Shown here piece after piece: positions 25,996-34,022 of a stretch of DNA of 64,000 nucleotides (the stretch's first letter is position 1; each line of letters opens with the position of its first letter). The DNA lies in the NCBI RefSeq assembly GCF_900142575.1, contig NZ_FRBI01000019.1:85981-149980 (forward strand). Direction: 5' to 3'. The notes under the pieces were generated by a model that saw only the letters and a list, made by a program, of their open reading frames with translations, was not told where the DNA came from and searched no databases. Position numbers and translations under genes: made by a program. Origin of the DNA: Actinacidiphila paucisporea. Lineage in GTDB: Bacteria; Actinomycetota; Actinomycetes; Streptomycetales; Streptomycetaceae.

Positions 25996-26671
25996 ATGAC
26001 CACAGCCCATTCCGAGCGAGAGACCACTTTCGAGGGAACGGGACTCTTCGACCCGCAAGGCCTCCGGCGGCTGCCGGCCGTCGACGAGCAAGGGGTTGGC
26101 AGGCCGGGTGCGCGAACAGGAACAGGCCCGGCACGCCACCGAGTGGCGTGCCGCCGTCGAAGCCCTCGGCTCCGCCCGCTACTTCGCGCTGCTCGACGCC
26201 CTCGACGCCCTCGACGGCCTGCTGGCCGACCCTCCGCTGCGGCGCAAGGCCCGCAAACCCGCCCGCAAGCAGCTGCTCAAGACAGCCGAGGCCGACCGCC
26301 GGCGGCTGAAGCGGCGGCTGGCCGCCGTGGAGGGCGTGGACCAGGGCCCGGAGCGCGAACAGGCTCTGCACCAGGTGCGCAAGGCGGTCCGGCGTGCCCG
26401 CCACACCGCCGAGACGGCACTCCCTTACGGCGGGAAACGGGCGGCGCGGCTGCGCAAGCGCACCACGAAGCTCCAGCAGGTGCTCGGCGACCACCAGGAC
26501 GCCGCCGTCGCCCGCCGCGCCCTGGTGGACCTGGCCGCCGAGGCGCACCGCGCCGGAGCTGACACCTTCGGCTACGGCCTGCTCTACGCGGCACAGGCGC
26601 AGAGCATGTCCGCCGCCGCGCGCCGCCTCCCGCGCCGCGCGGCCGGAGCGACGGCTGTCCGCCTCGCCTGA
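25996..26671 (+). pseudogene. CYTH-CHAD-type protein remnant
   Basis: A start at ATG 25996 reads ERETTFEGTGLFDPQGLRRLP, resembling the beginning of a CYTH (triphosphate tunnel) domain (E-x-E-x-K/T-F), but only about 35 residues are present before the frame becomes meaningless. Another frame, open from 26096 to 26671, carries a C-terminal CHAD half: EWRAAVEALGSARYFALLDAL, HQVRKAVRRARHTAETA and LRKRTTKLQQVLGDHQDAAVARR. Most of CYTH and the first half of CHAD are missing and a frameshift separates the pieces, so a large internal deletion is inferred. Intact CYTH-CHAD proteins bind polyphosphate. The surviving CHAD half retains its conserved histidines but probably is not expressed as a functional protein. 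Confidence 0.65.
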
Positions 26672-26722
26672 GGGAGCGCGGGCCCGCCGCGCGCGGTCCG
26701 CGCCGGAGCCGCCGTCGCCGCC

Positions 26723-26754
26723 AGGGGCCGTGACGTCCACGCGTCGCGGCCCCT
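26723..26754. terminator. GC-rich hairpin between the CHAD remnant and the SDR gene
   Basis: AGGGGCCG...GACG pairs with CGTC...CGGCCCCT. It lies between two converging units and could terminate both. Confidence 0.45.
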
Positions 26755-26806
26755 CGGCTCGGCCGTCGACGGTGGCCGCCCGGCGACGCGCGCGGCGTCG
26801 GCGCTC

Positions 26807-27616
26807 TCAGTCGACGAGCGCCCCGGCGGACAGGTTGGCGACCGTTCCGGTGACGGCCCCGGCCCGGTCGGACGCCAGGAAGGCGGCCGTCTCCGCGACG
26901 TCGCGGAGCGCGGGCAGCCTCTTGAGGAGCGTCCCCTGCGCCAGGCCCCCTTCGAGGAATTCCTGGACCGACTGCCCGCCGGCTGCCGCCATCGGCGCGA
27001 AGAGGTCCCCGGTGTAGGAACCGGCCGCCGGCGCATCCACGACGGCGTGCGGGCGGATGCAGACCACCCGGATGTTGCCGGGCGCCAGTTCCGCGGCCAG
27101 CACGCGCGAGAAGGCCTCCTTGCCGGCCGCGCTCACGCTGTGCCCCAGGATGCCGCCGACAGCGAGTTTGGAACCCGGCTCGGACAGGGTCAGGATGACG
27201 CCCGGCCGCTCGCGGCCCATGTGCCGCGCGACGGCCTTGCTGGTGATGAACAGCGTCCGCAGGAACCCGTCGATCGGCCGCATGAACTCCTCCAGCGACA
27301 GGTCGGCCAGCAGGGTCCCCTGGTCGTGCGGGACGCTCACGGCGTTGAGCGCGACGTCGATGCCGCCGGCCGTCGCCGCGACCGCGTCGGCGTGCTCCTG
27401 CACCGCCTGCTGGTCCAGGACGTCGACCTGAGCGGTCTCGACCTCGCCGCCCGCGGCCGCGAGGTCACGCGCCACGGCGTCGAGCTTCGCCTGCGTCCGC
27501 CCGGCGATGAAGACCCTCGCTCCTTCCCGGGCGAAGACCCGTGCGACGGCGCCTCCGATGGCGCCCCCGCCGCCGTAGATCACAGCGGTCCTGTCGGCAA
27601 GCAGCGGTCCACTCAT
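26807..27616 (-). CDS. Short-chain dehydrogenase/reductase-like protein lacking the catalytic tyrosine
   Basis: The protein has 269 residues, the classical SDR length. The nucleotide motif is AVIYGGGGAIGGAVARVFAREGARVFIAGRT (G-rich loop, arginine for NADP). NAVSV replaces the usual NNAG. At the active site, HSVSAAGKEAFSRVLAAELAPGNIRVVCIRPHAV aligns so that the lysine is kept but the YxxxK tyrosine is serine. That suggests altered chemistry or a binding-only role, unless a distant tyrosine substitutes as in some enoyl reductases. The C-terminus (AAFLASDRAGAVTGTVANLSAG) is normal. Start ATG 27616. No operon partner is clear; an ArsR/SRPBCC pair lies just upstream on the same strand. Confidence 0.8.
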   Translation of the reverse strand: MSGPLLADRTAVIYGGGGAIGGAVARVFAREGARVFIAGRTQAKLDAVARDLAAAGGEVETAQVDVLDQQAVQEHADAVAATAGGIDVALNAVSVPHDQGTLLADLSLEEFMRPIDGFLRTLFITSKAVARHMGRERPGVILTLSEPGSKLAVGGILGHSVSAAGKEAFSRVLAAELAPGNIRVVCIRPHAVVDAPAAGSYTGDLFAPMAAAGGQSVQEFLEGGLAQGTLLKRLPALRDVAETAAFLASDRAGAVTGTVANLSAGALVD

Positions 27617-27685
27617 ATGCGTCCTCCACGAAATGATCGATTCTTCCCCGCGGTGACGCGGGCCGGACGGATGCTCCTGCAGCTG

Positions 27686-28024
27686 TCAGTCGGCTTTCCG
27701 GCGCTGGATCTCTTCCGCGATGCGTTTGATGCGCGCCAGCCGCGCGTCCCAGGTCCTGCCGACCTCGTCCAACTGCCCGACGGCGCGGGCGAGCTGTGCC
27801 TCGTCGACCTCGTAGCGCCGCTCGCGGCCCACCGGCGTCGCGCGCACGAGACCCGCGCGGTCGAGGACGCCCAGGTGCTTGGCCACCGCCTGGCGCGAGA
27901 TCGGCAGGCGGTCGCTCAGTCCGGTCGGGGTGCCGAAGCCTTCCGCGAGCAGCAGGTCGAGCAGGCGGCGCCTGGTCGGGTCGCCGATCGCCGACCAGAG
28001 TTCGTCGTCGACAGTCGTGGTCAC
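27686..28024 (-). CDS. ArsR-family winged-helix repressor
   Basis: This 112-residue protein carries the ArsR fold: DDELWSAIGDPTRRRLLDLLL, then the recognition helix LPISRQAVAKHLGVLDRAGLVRATPVGRERRYEV and a C-terminal dimer helix (RTWDARLARIKRIAEEIQRRK). No metal-binding cysteines are present, placing it with the non-metal group that pairs with AHSA1/SRPBCC proteins. The GTG at 28024 overlaps the upstream SRPBCC stop as GTGA, so the two are co-translated. It probably represses this two-gene operon. Ligand unknown. Confidence 0.9.
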   Translation of the reverse strand: MTTTVDDELWSAIGDPTRRRLLDLLLAEGFGTPTGLSDRLPISRQAVAKHLGVLDRAGLVRATPVGRERRYEVDEAQLARAVGQLDEVGRTWDARLARIKRIAEEIQRRKAD

Positions 28025-28470
28025 CGTGCCACCACGGAGGGGGCGTAGCTCCGCAGCCTGGCCAGGAACATGTCCCAGCCGCGCTCGTGGTCGCGGAAGG
28101 TCTCCTCCAGCACGGCGGCCTCCCAGCCCTTCTCGCGCCAGCCGCTCTCGGTCAGGCGCAGGATCGTGCCGTCGCCGGAGGGCTCTAGCTCGAAGGTGAT
28201 CAGGAGGGAGTTGCCCGCGCCGGGCAGTTGACCGTCGGAGGCGATCCAGCGGAAGGCGCACCTACGCGGCGGATCGACCTCGACCACCGATATCCGCTCG
28301 ACCGCGGCACGGTCGCCCCACACCAGTTCGCCGACCGCGCCCGGCGCGGTCTCGAACGACGCGTCGTCGGACCACCACATCCTGAGGTGCTCCGGACGGC
28401 TCACCACGTCGAACACGATCTCCGGCGCCGCGTCGACGCGGATCTCGCGCACCAGCTCTCCGAACTCCAC
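28021..28470 (-). CDS. SRPBCC / AHSA1-like protein
   Basis: The protein has about 149 residues: VEFGELVREIRVDAAPEIVFDVVSRPEHLRMWWSDDASFE, with the FDVVSRPEHLxxWW signature of the Aha1/START-like group, and a C-terminal GWEAAVLEETFRDHERGWDMFLARL helix. I favour the GTG at 28470, 6 bp after GGGAGG; GTG 28473 and ATG 28494 are possible. It is translationally coupled to an ArsR repressor, a very common actinobacterial pair whose physiological role is not established. Confidence 0.85.
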   Translation of the reverse strand: MEFGELVREIRVDAAPEIVFDVVSRPEHLRMWWSDDASFETAPGAVGELVWGDRAAVERISVVEVDPPRRCAFRWIASDGQLPGAGNSLLITFELEPSGDGTILRLTESGWREKGWEAAVLEETFRDHERGWDMFLARLRSYAPSVVAR

Positions 28471-28606
28471 CACGGACCTCCCATAGGCAACCATCGGTTG
28501 CGCATCACGATAACTCCGTGCTCGGTGACCCGCAACCTTTGATTGCGCAAAGCCCGCCGGGCGAACCGGTCGGCATGAGGACACCTGTCACGGGCACACG
28601 CCACGC

Positions 28607-28954
28607 GTGACCACTGAATCCATGCCGCACCGCGAGTCCGCGCAGACGGCCGTCCCCGTCATAGCGCCGTACGGAGACCTTGACGTGGACAACCTGGAGC
28701 CTCTCGCCGCCCGGCTGAAGGCGGCCGCCGCGACGTCGCCGGCCGTCGTCCTGGACGCACGTGCCATCACCTTCGGGGATTCGAGCTTCCTGCGCGTGCT
28801 GATAACCGTGCACCGGCTCACCGAACTGCGGATCGCCGCCCCGCGCCCCGCCCTGCAAAAGCTCCTCGAACTAGTCGGTGTGGACCGGCTGTTCCCGATC
28901 TACCCGTCCGTGGAATCCGCCCGGTCGGCGCCCGCGCCGGCTGCCGGGCGGTGA
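28607..28954 (+). CDS. STAS-domain anti-sigma-factor antagonist-like protein
   Basis: This 115-residue protein, starting at GTG 28607, has the STAS fold: VIAPYGDLDVDNLEPLAARLKAAAATSPAVVLDARAITFGDSSFLRVLITVHR. ITFGDSSFLRVL matches the conserved DSSGL/I phosphorylation loop, with phenylalanine where glycine is usual, so the serine pair is present. Such proteins counteract anti-sigma kinases after dephosphorylation by a PP2C phosphatase. No kinase or phosphatase gene is adjacent; the SpoIIE fragment at 13 kb is broken. Confidence 0.8.
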   Translation: MTTESMPHRESAQTAVPVIAPYGDLDVDNLEPLAARLKAAAATSPAVVLDARAITFGDSSFLRVLITVHRLTELRIAAPRPALQKLLELVGVDRLFPIYPSVESARSAPAPAAGR

Positions 28955-28981
28955 GCCCGTGAGCCCGTAGCCCGGTTCGCC

Positions 28982-30250
28982 TCAGGAACGGCGGCGCAGG
29001 CCGTAGACGGCCGCCCCGGCCCCGATCACCGCGGCGCCCGCCAGCACGGAGGCAAGCGGCAGGGCGAAGGCGAGTGCCAGGCAGCCCGCGGCGCCGGCGA
29101 TCGGTACGACGCGGGGCGGGCGGCCCTCCTCGGGGGTGAGGGTCCGGGCGGCGAGGTTGGCGATGGCGTAGTAGGCCAGGACGCCGAAGGAGGAGAAGCC
29201 GATCGCGCCGCGCACGTCCGTGGTCGCGGCCAGGACGGCGACCACCGCCGCGACAGCGACTTCCGCGCGGTGCGGGACGTTGAAGCGGGGGTGCACGGCG
29301 GCCAGCGCGTGCGGCAGGTGCCGGTCGCGGGCCATGGCCAGAGTGGTGCGCGACACTCCCAGGATCAGCGCGAGCAGCGAGCCGAGGGCCGCGACGGCGG
29401 CTCCCGCCCGTACGACCGGCGCCAGGCCCGGTACGCCGGCAGCGCGGACCGCGTCGACCAGCGGGGCGGGAGCGTGGGCGAGGCGGCCGGGGCCCAGGAC
29501 CAGCAGGGCGGAGACGGCGACCGCCGCGTAGACGGCCAGGGTGATGCCCAGCGCCAGCGGGATCGCGAGGGGAATGGTTCTGCGGGGGTCGCGGACCTCC
29601 TCGCCGAGGGTCGCGACGCGGGCGTATCCGGCGAAGGCGAAGAAGAGCAGCCCTGCCGCCCGGAGGACCCCGCCCGCCGTGGCGTCCGTGCCGATGTCCA
29701 GCCGGGCCGCCTCGGTGGAAGGCGAGGTGAGGCAGGCGGTGACCACGGCGGCGAGCACCGCCAGGACGACCGCGACGATTCCGCGTGTCAGAAGCGCGGA
29801 CCTCCGCACCCCGGCGTAATTCACCGCGGTCAGCGCCACCACCGCGGCCACCGCGACCGCATGGGCCTGATCGGGGAGGACGTACGTGCCGACGGTCAGG
29901 GCCATCGCGGCGCACGAGGCGGTCTTGCCGACGACGAAGCCCCACCCGGCCAGGTATCCCCAGAAGTCCCCGAGCCTCTCGCGGCCGTAGACGTACGTGC
30001 CGCCCGACTGCGGATAGCGTGCGGCCAGCCGTGCGGAGGAGGTGGCGTTGCAGTAGGCCACCACGGCCGCGAGCGCCAGCCCCGGCAGCAGCCCGGACCC
30101 GGCCGCCGAGGCGGCGGGGGCGAGTGCGGCGAAGATCCCGGCGCCGATCATCGAGCCGAGGCCGATCAGGACGGCGTCGGACACCCCGAGGCGCCGCGTC
30201 AGTTCCCCGCTGCCGCTGCCGCTGCCGTTGCCGGCCGACGACGTGTCCAT
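28982..30250 (-). CDS. APC-superfamily amino acid/amine permease
   Basis: This 422-residue protein with about twelve membrane helices has the APC start LGVSDAVLIGLGSMIGAGIFAAL (helix 1 substrate loop GSMIGAGIF), RYPQSGGTYVYGRERLGDFWGYLAGW, and LLFFAFAGYARVATLGEEVRDPRRTIPLAI, the conserved F-x-G-x-E region of helix 6-7. It imports an amino acid or related solute by proton symport or exchange. A short serine/glycine-rich N-terminus precedes helix 1. ATG 30250. It is monocistronic and divergent from the XRE-PPOX gene with 213 bp between. Confidence 0.9.
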   Translation of the reverse strand: MDTSSAGNGSGSGSGELTRRLGVSDAVLIGLGSMIGAGIFAALAPAASAAGSGLLPGLALAAVVAYCNATSSARLAARYPQSGGTYVYGRERLGDFWGYLAGWGFVVGKTASCAAMALTVGTYVLPDQAHAVAVAAVVALTAVNYAGVRRSALLTRGIVAVVLAVLAAVVTACLTSPSTEAARLDIGTDATAGGVLRAAGLLFFAFAGYARVATLGEEVRDPRRTIPLAIPLALGITLAVYAAVAVSALLVLGPGRLAHAPAPLVDAVRAAGVPGLAPVVRAGAAVAALGSLLALILGVSRTTLAMARDRHLPHALAAVHPRFNVPHRAEVAVAAVVAVLAATTDVRGAIGFSSFGVLAYYAIANLAARTLTPEEGRPPRVVPIAGAAGCLALAFALPLASVLAGAAVIGAGAAVYGLRRRS

Positions 30251-30463
30251 CGCTCACTCCCCAGTGCCGCGGCCGTTCCGAGGGCGGAGACGGATCCGGT
30301 ATCGGGGCACCTTAGAGGAGCGAGATGTACGGAGGGGGACGCGGGGACACGGCCGTGCGCGGTCCCTGCGGATGGTCTCCACTGCCGCGGGAGCTCCCCG
30401 GATGGCGTAAGGCGGCCAGGAGGGTGAAGCTGGTAGGTAGGCCGGACAGGAGGGTGGTCCGCT

Positions 30464-31132
30464 GTGGACGCTAAGCCGGAATCCGCTGAGCAGGGCATCG
30501 AGCCGAGGGTTCTGGCCCGGCGAATCGGCGAACGGCGCAGACAGCTCGGCGTGGGCGAGATGGACCTGGCGACGCGGGTGGGCATGGCTCCCCGCTATCT
30601 GCAGCACGTGCTCGACGCCGGGCCGGACTTCGACCGCGGCGGTTACGTCCGTATCGCGGCGGCCCTCGACATGACCTACGAGGAGCTGCTGGAGGGGCGC
30701 GTCGACCTGCCTCCCGACCAGGAGGATCCCGCCGACCGTCCGGTCCTGGTGCGGCTCACCGAATCCGAGTGCTGGGACAGTCTCGGTACGCACGGGCTGG
30801 GCCGGGTCGCCCTCCCCGTCGCCCCGGCCCCTGCCGTGGTCCCGGTCAACTATGCCGTCGACGCCCATACGATCGCCTACCGGACGGCGCCGGGCACCAC
30901 GGCGGACCCGCCGCAGGACGTCGCGATGTCCTTCCAGGCCGACTGGTTCGATGAGCAGCTCCGCCAGGGGTGGAGCGTGCTGATCACCGGCAGCCCCGAG
31001 CACGTCGGGGATCCGGAGGCGGCCGGACGGCTCGCGGAGCTGGCCACCGAACCGTGGACGGGCCGGGACGCCCCCCTGTGGATACGCCTCCGGCCCGGCA
31101 AGGTCACGGGCCGCCGCGTGACCACCATCTGA
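30464..31132 (+). CDS. XRE-type HTH fused to a pyridoxamine-5'-phosphate-oxidase-like domain
   Basis: This 222-residue protein starts at GTG 30464. Residues 13-75 form an XRE/Cro helix-turn-helix: LARRIGERRRQLGVGEMDLATRVGMAPRYLQHVLD, then YVRIAAALDMTYEELLEG. The rest is a split-barrel flavin-binding domain (PPOX/nitroreductase-like): ECWDSLGTHGLGRVALPVAPAPAVVPVNYAVDAHTIAYRT, SVLITGSPEHVGD and the end LWIRLRPGKVTGRRV. Such fusions occur widely in streptomycetes near stress genes and may be flavin- or F420-responsive regulators. The phosphoribosyltransferase-hydrolase fusion follows on the same strand after 271 bp with no gene in between. Confidence 0.82.
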   Translation: MDAKPESAEQGIEPRVLARRIGERRRQLGVGEMDLATRVGMAPRYLQHVLDAGPDFDRGGYVRIAAALDMTYEELLEGRVDLPPDQEDPADRPVLVRLTESECWDSLGTHGLGRVALPVAPAPAVVPVNYAVDAHTIAYRTAPGTTADPPQDVAMSFQADWFDEQLRQGWSVLITGSPEHVGDPEAAGRLAELATEPWTGRDAPLWIRLRPGKVTGRRVTTI

Positions 31133-31403
31133 AGTCCGGGCACCCTCCGAGGCGGACACCTGCCGGCCGGCCCGGCGGTCACCGGAGGGACCCGTCGTCC
31201 TCGGCGACCCGCCGCCGGCTGTGACGCCCGGTCGGAGGTCGCCGCCTACCTTCGCGGGTGAGTAGCGTGGAAGGGCGGGGGCACGCCGAGTCTCCTCGGC
31301 CGCCTCGTCGCCGGGCGGACCCGCATGCCGGCCCCCGCCGCGGTCACGTACCGCCGTGGTGCGGGACCCGTGAGGCACCCGGCCCGAGGGGAGACGAAGA
31401 GCC

Positions 31404-32735
31404 GTGTTCCACGATCGCCAGGACGCCGGCCGGAGACTCGCGGCGCGCTGCGGACACCTGAAAGGCCGGGACGTGGTCGTCCTCGGGCTGCCCCGGGGCG
31501 GTGTGCCCGTCGCCGAGGAGGTGGCGCGCACCCTGCGGGCGCCGCTCGACGTGTGCGTCGTCCGGAAGCTGGGGGTGCCGTACCAACCCGAGCTGGGCAT
31601 GGGCGCCATCGGCGAGGGCGACACCCGGGTGGTCAACGACGAGGTCGTACGAAAGGCGGGGGTCAGCGCGGACGACCTGTACGCCGTCGAGCAGCGGGAG
31701 CGCGTGGTGCTGCGGCAGCGGGCCCACCTCTACCGGGGCGAGCGCCCGCCCATGCCGCTGGCCGGCAGGACCGCGGTCGTGGTCGACGACGGCATCGCGA
31801 CCGGGTCCACCGCACGGGCGGCCTGCCGAATCGCCCGGGAGCGAGGCGCGCGCCGGGTCGTCCTCGCGGTGCCCGTGGCCCCCGCCGACTGGACCGACCG
31901 GCTGGCCGGCGCCGCCGACCAGTACATCTGCGTGCAGACGCCGAGCCCCTTCCACGCGATCGGCCTGTTCTACGAGGACTTCACGCAGACCGCCGACGCG
32001 GAGGTCACCGCCGACCTGGCGAGGGCGGCACAGCGCGACAGCGGCGGAGGCGAGCCGGACCCGGACGGGCAGGCACGGCCGCGGGCAGCGGGCAAGGACG
32101 TCGGCATCCCGACCTCGAACGGCGGCCTCGCAGGTGAGCTGACCGTGCCCGACGGCGCCCGGGGCATCGTGGTCTTCGCCCACGGCAGCGGGAGCAGCCA
32201 CCGCAGCCCGCGCAACCGCAGGGTGGCAGCGGCGCTCAACGAAGCCGGCCTGGGAACGCTCCTGTTCGACCTCCTCACCGAGGCCGAGGGCGACGACCGG
32301 GCCAACGTCTTCGACACCGAACTCCTGGCCGGACGCCTCACCGAGGTCACCGAGTGGCTGGCAGGGCGACCCGAGGCCGAGGACCGGGCCGTGGGCTACT
32401 TCGGGGCGAGCACCGGCGCCGCCGCGGCGCTGTACGCGGCGGCCGACCTCGCGGGCCGCGTCGCCGCGATCGTCTCCCGCGGCGGCCGACCCGACCTCGC
32501 GGGTCCTCGACTGTCCGATGTCCAGGCACCGACCCTGCTGATCGTCGGCGGCCTGGACCACCATGTCCTCGACCTCAACCGGCACGCGCAGCAGCAACTG
32601 CGCTGCGAGAACCGGCTCGCCCTGGTGCCCGGCGCCACCCACCTGTTCGAGGAACCCGGCGCCCTCGCCGAGGTCGGCGCCCTCGCCACCGACTGGTTCG
32701 CCCACCACCTGGCCCGGGCCCCGAGCCAACCCTGA
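31404..32735 (+). CDS. Phosphoribosyltransferase-alpha/beta-hydrolase fusion protein
   Basis: This 443-residue protein starts at GTG 31404 after GAGGGGAGACGAAGA. Residues 1-215 form a type I PRTase: DVVVLGLPRGGVPVAEEVA and the PRPP loop RTAVVVDDGIATGSTARAA. Residues 235-443 are a dienelactone-hydrolase-like alpha/beta hydrolase: GIVVFAHGSGSSHRSPRNR, GYFGASTGAAAALYAAADL (nucleophile elbow G-x-S-x-G), LLIVGGLDHHVL (acid) and GATHLFEEPG (histidine). The same two-domain architecture is known in mycobacteria (Rv0571c type, linked to the dormancy regulon). Substrates of both domains are unknown; coupling of phosphoribosyl transfer with ester hydrolysis is unproven. Confidence 0.85.
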   Translation: MFHDRQDAGRRLAARCGHLKGRDVVVLGLPRGGVPVAEEVARTLRAPLDVCVVRKLGVPYQPELGMGAIGEGDTRVVNDEVVRKAGVSADDLYAVEQRERVVLRQRAHLYRGERPPMPLAGRTAVVVDDGIATGSTARAACRIARERGARRVVLAVPVAPADWTDRLAGAADQYICVQTPSPFHAIGLFYEDFTQTADAEVTADLARAAQRDSGGGEPDPDGQARPRAAGKDVGIPTSNGGLAGELTVPDGARGIVVFAHGSGSSHRSPRNRRVAAALNEAGLGTLLFDLLTEAEGDDRANVFDTELLAGRLTEVTEWLAGRPEAEDRAVGYFGASTGAAAALYAAADLAGRVAAIVSRGGRPDLAGPRLSDVQAPTLLIVGGLDHHVLDLNRHAQQQLRCENRLALVPGATHLFEEPGALAEVGALATDWFAHHLARAPSQP

Positions 32736-32939
32736 CCCTCGGGCTGATCGCCACGGCCGCGGGCAGGAGTCTCACCCTCGACCTGACGTCGACACCGATG
32801 TCGCCCTCCGTCAACGACCTGGTCGAGCGGCACCGCGGCGCGACCTGGACGTCACTGCACCTCAACGGCCACTGGAGTTCCCCTGGACGGCCGCGGTCAG
32901 GACCCCGGGTCCGCCGCGTACGCCCTGAGGTGACCCACC

Positions 32940-32970
32940 GCCGGCGGGGGCGCCCCGCGCCCCCGCCGGC
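32940..32970 (+). terminator. 13-bp GC hairpin downstream of the fusion gene
   Basis: GCCGGCGGGGGCG pairs with CGCCCCCGCCGGC around CCCCG. It lies about 205 bp past the stop of the fusion gene. The intervening 32736-32939 holds no supported gene. Confidence 0.6.
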
Positions 32971-33035
32971 CCGCCTGACACGCCGTGACATCCGTGCCGT
33001 GGACCGGCGGTGGCGGGCGGTGCGATCCTTGCCCC

Positions 33036-33281
33036 ATGCCGCCAGGGACACGCAGCCAGGCCGAGCGCGACGAGGCCACCGTCGAGATCGGGTACGCGCT
33101 GCTCAGCGGGTGCTTCCTGGGCGCCGTGGCCTTCGGGGCGCTCGCCGGCCCCGCCCTGGTCTGGCACCTTCCCCCCGCCGTGGACACGTCCCTGGTGTTC
33201 GCCGGCTCCGTCGCGGCCGGCGCCCTCGCGGTGGCCAGGGTCGTGCACGTGCTTCGGCGATACGCCCGGCATGAAGGCTGA
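33036..33281 (+). CDS. Small two-helix membrane protein (DUF6332-like)
   Basis: This 81-residue protein starts at ATG 33036: PPGTRSQAERDEATVEIGYA followed by two membrane helices (LLSGCFLGAVAFGALAGPALV and LVFAGSVAAGALAVARVVHVL) and a basic tail RRYARHEG. The motif RSQAERDxxTVEIGYA is, from memory, that of short uncharacterised Streptomyces proteins of the DUF6332 type. It probably sits in the cytoplasmic membrane. Function unknown. Confidence 0.65.
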   Translation: MPPGTRSQAERDEATVEIGYALLSGCFLGAVAFGALAGPALVWHLPPAVDTSLVFAGSVAAGALAVARVVHVLRRYARHEG

Positions 33282-33315
33282 CGGCTTACGGGCCGACGGC
33301 CCACCCGCCGACGGC

Positions 33316-33909
33316 TCAGGCCCCGGCGCCGAAGCGCAGGCCGTCGACGAGCAGGGCGATCATCCGCTGCGTGTGGCCGCTGTCGTCGTCCGCCGCGGGC
33401 ACGGCGAGGTTGCCGATGGCGCGCAGCAGGTCCCACGGGTCGGCGTCGGAGCGGATGGCGCCGGCCTTGGCCGCGCTGTCCAGGAGGGCCGAGAGCGCGG
33501 GCTCGAAGTGCTGCTGGAAATAGCCGGGCAGGCTGTCGTAGGTGGTGTCGCCGGAGTGCAGGGCCGCGCTGAGGCCGCGTTTGGTGGCGATGAAACCGGC
33601 GAAGCGCTGGAGCCACCGGGTGAGCGCTTCGAGCGGGTCGTACCGCGCGGCCAGGGTGGGTGCGGCGGCCGCGCAGGCGTCGACCTCGTGGCGGAAGACG
33701 GCGGCGATCAGGTCGGAGCGCTGCGGGAAGTGGCGGTAGAGGGTGCCCGCGCCGACTCCCGCCTTCGCGGTGATCTGCCGCACGGGGGCGTCCACGCCGT
33801 CCTCGGCGAAGACCTCGGCGGCCGCGGTCAGCAGGGCGTCGATGCTGCGCTGCGCGTCGGCGCGCACGCCCTGGCGGGGCTGCCCGGCGAGGGTCGGTTC
33901 GTCGCCCAC
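33316..33909 (-). CDS. TetR-family repressor of the adjacent aldo/keto reductase
   Basis: This 197-residue protein starts at ATG 33909. The N-terminal helix-turn-helix SIDALLTAAAEVFAEDGVDAPVRQITAKAGVGAGTLYRHFPQRSDLI is a clear TetR domain, with the second helical domain containing YFQQHFEPALSALLDSAAKAG, typical of the SbtR/AcrR-like C-terminal group. Two identical 13-bp palindromes lie between it and the divergent aldo/keto reductase gene, starting 22 bp from its own start codon. I infer autoregulation and control of the reductase. Confidence 0.92.
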   Translation of the reverse strand: MGDEPTLAGQPRQGVRADAQRSIDALLTAAAEVFAEDGVDAPVRQITAKAGVGAGTLYRHFPQRSDLIAAVFRHEVDACAAAAPTLAARYDPLEALTRWLQRFAGFIATKRGLSAALHSGDTTYDSLPGYFQQHFEPALSALLDSAAKAGAIRSDADPWDLLRAIGNLAVPAADDDSGHTQRMIALLVDGLRFGAGA

Positions 33910-33930
33910 GGGTCGTCCTCCTTGCTATCC

Positions 33931-33969
33931 GGAACGTTGTTCCGTATCGTGTGAGTGGAACGTTGTTCC
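33931..33969. promoter_or_regulatory. Twin TetR operators, 26 bp apart
   Basis: The palindrome GGAACGTTGTTCC occurs twice without change, at 33931-33943 and 33957-33969, in the short divergent region between the TetR and aldo/keto reductase genes. Repeat spacing of 26 bp suits two dimers side by side. Confidence 0.85.
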
Positions 33970-34022
33970 GCTTACCTGAGCGTACCGCGGGGCGGCGGAC
34001 ATCCCAACCTCTGAGGAGCACT

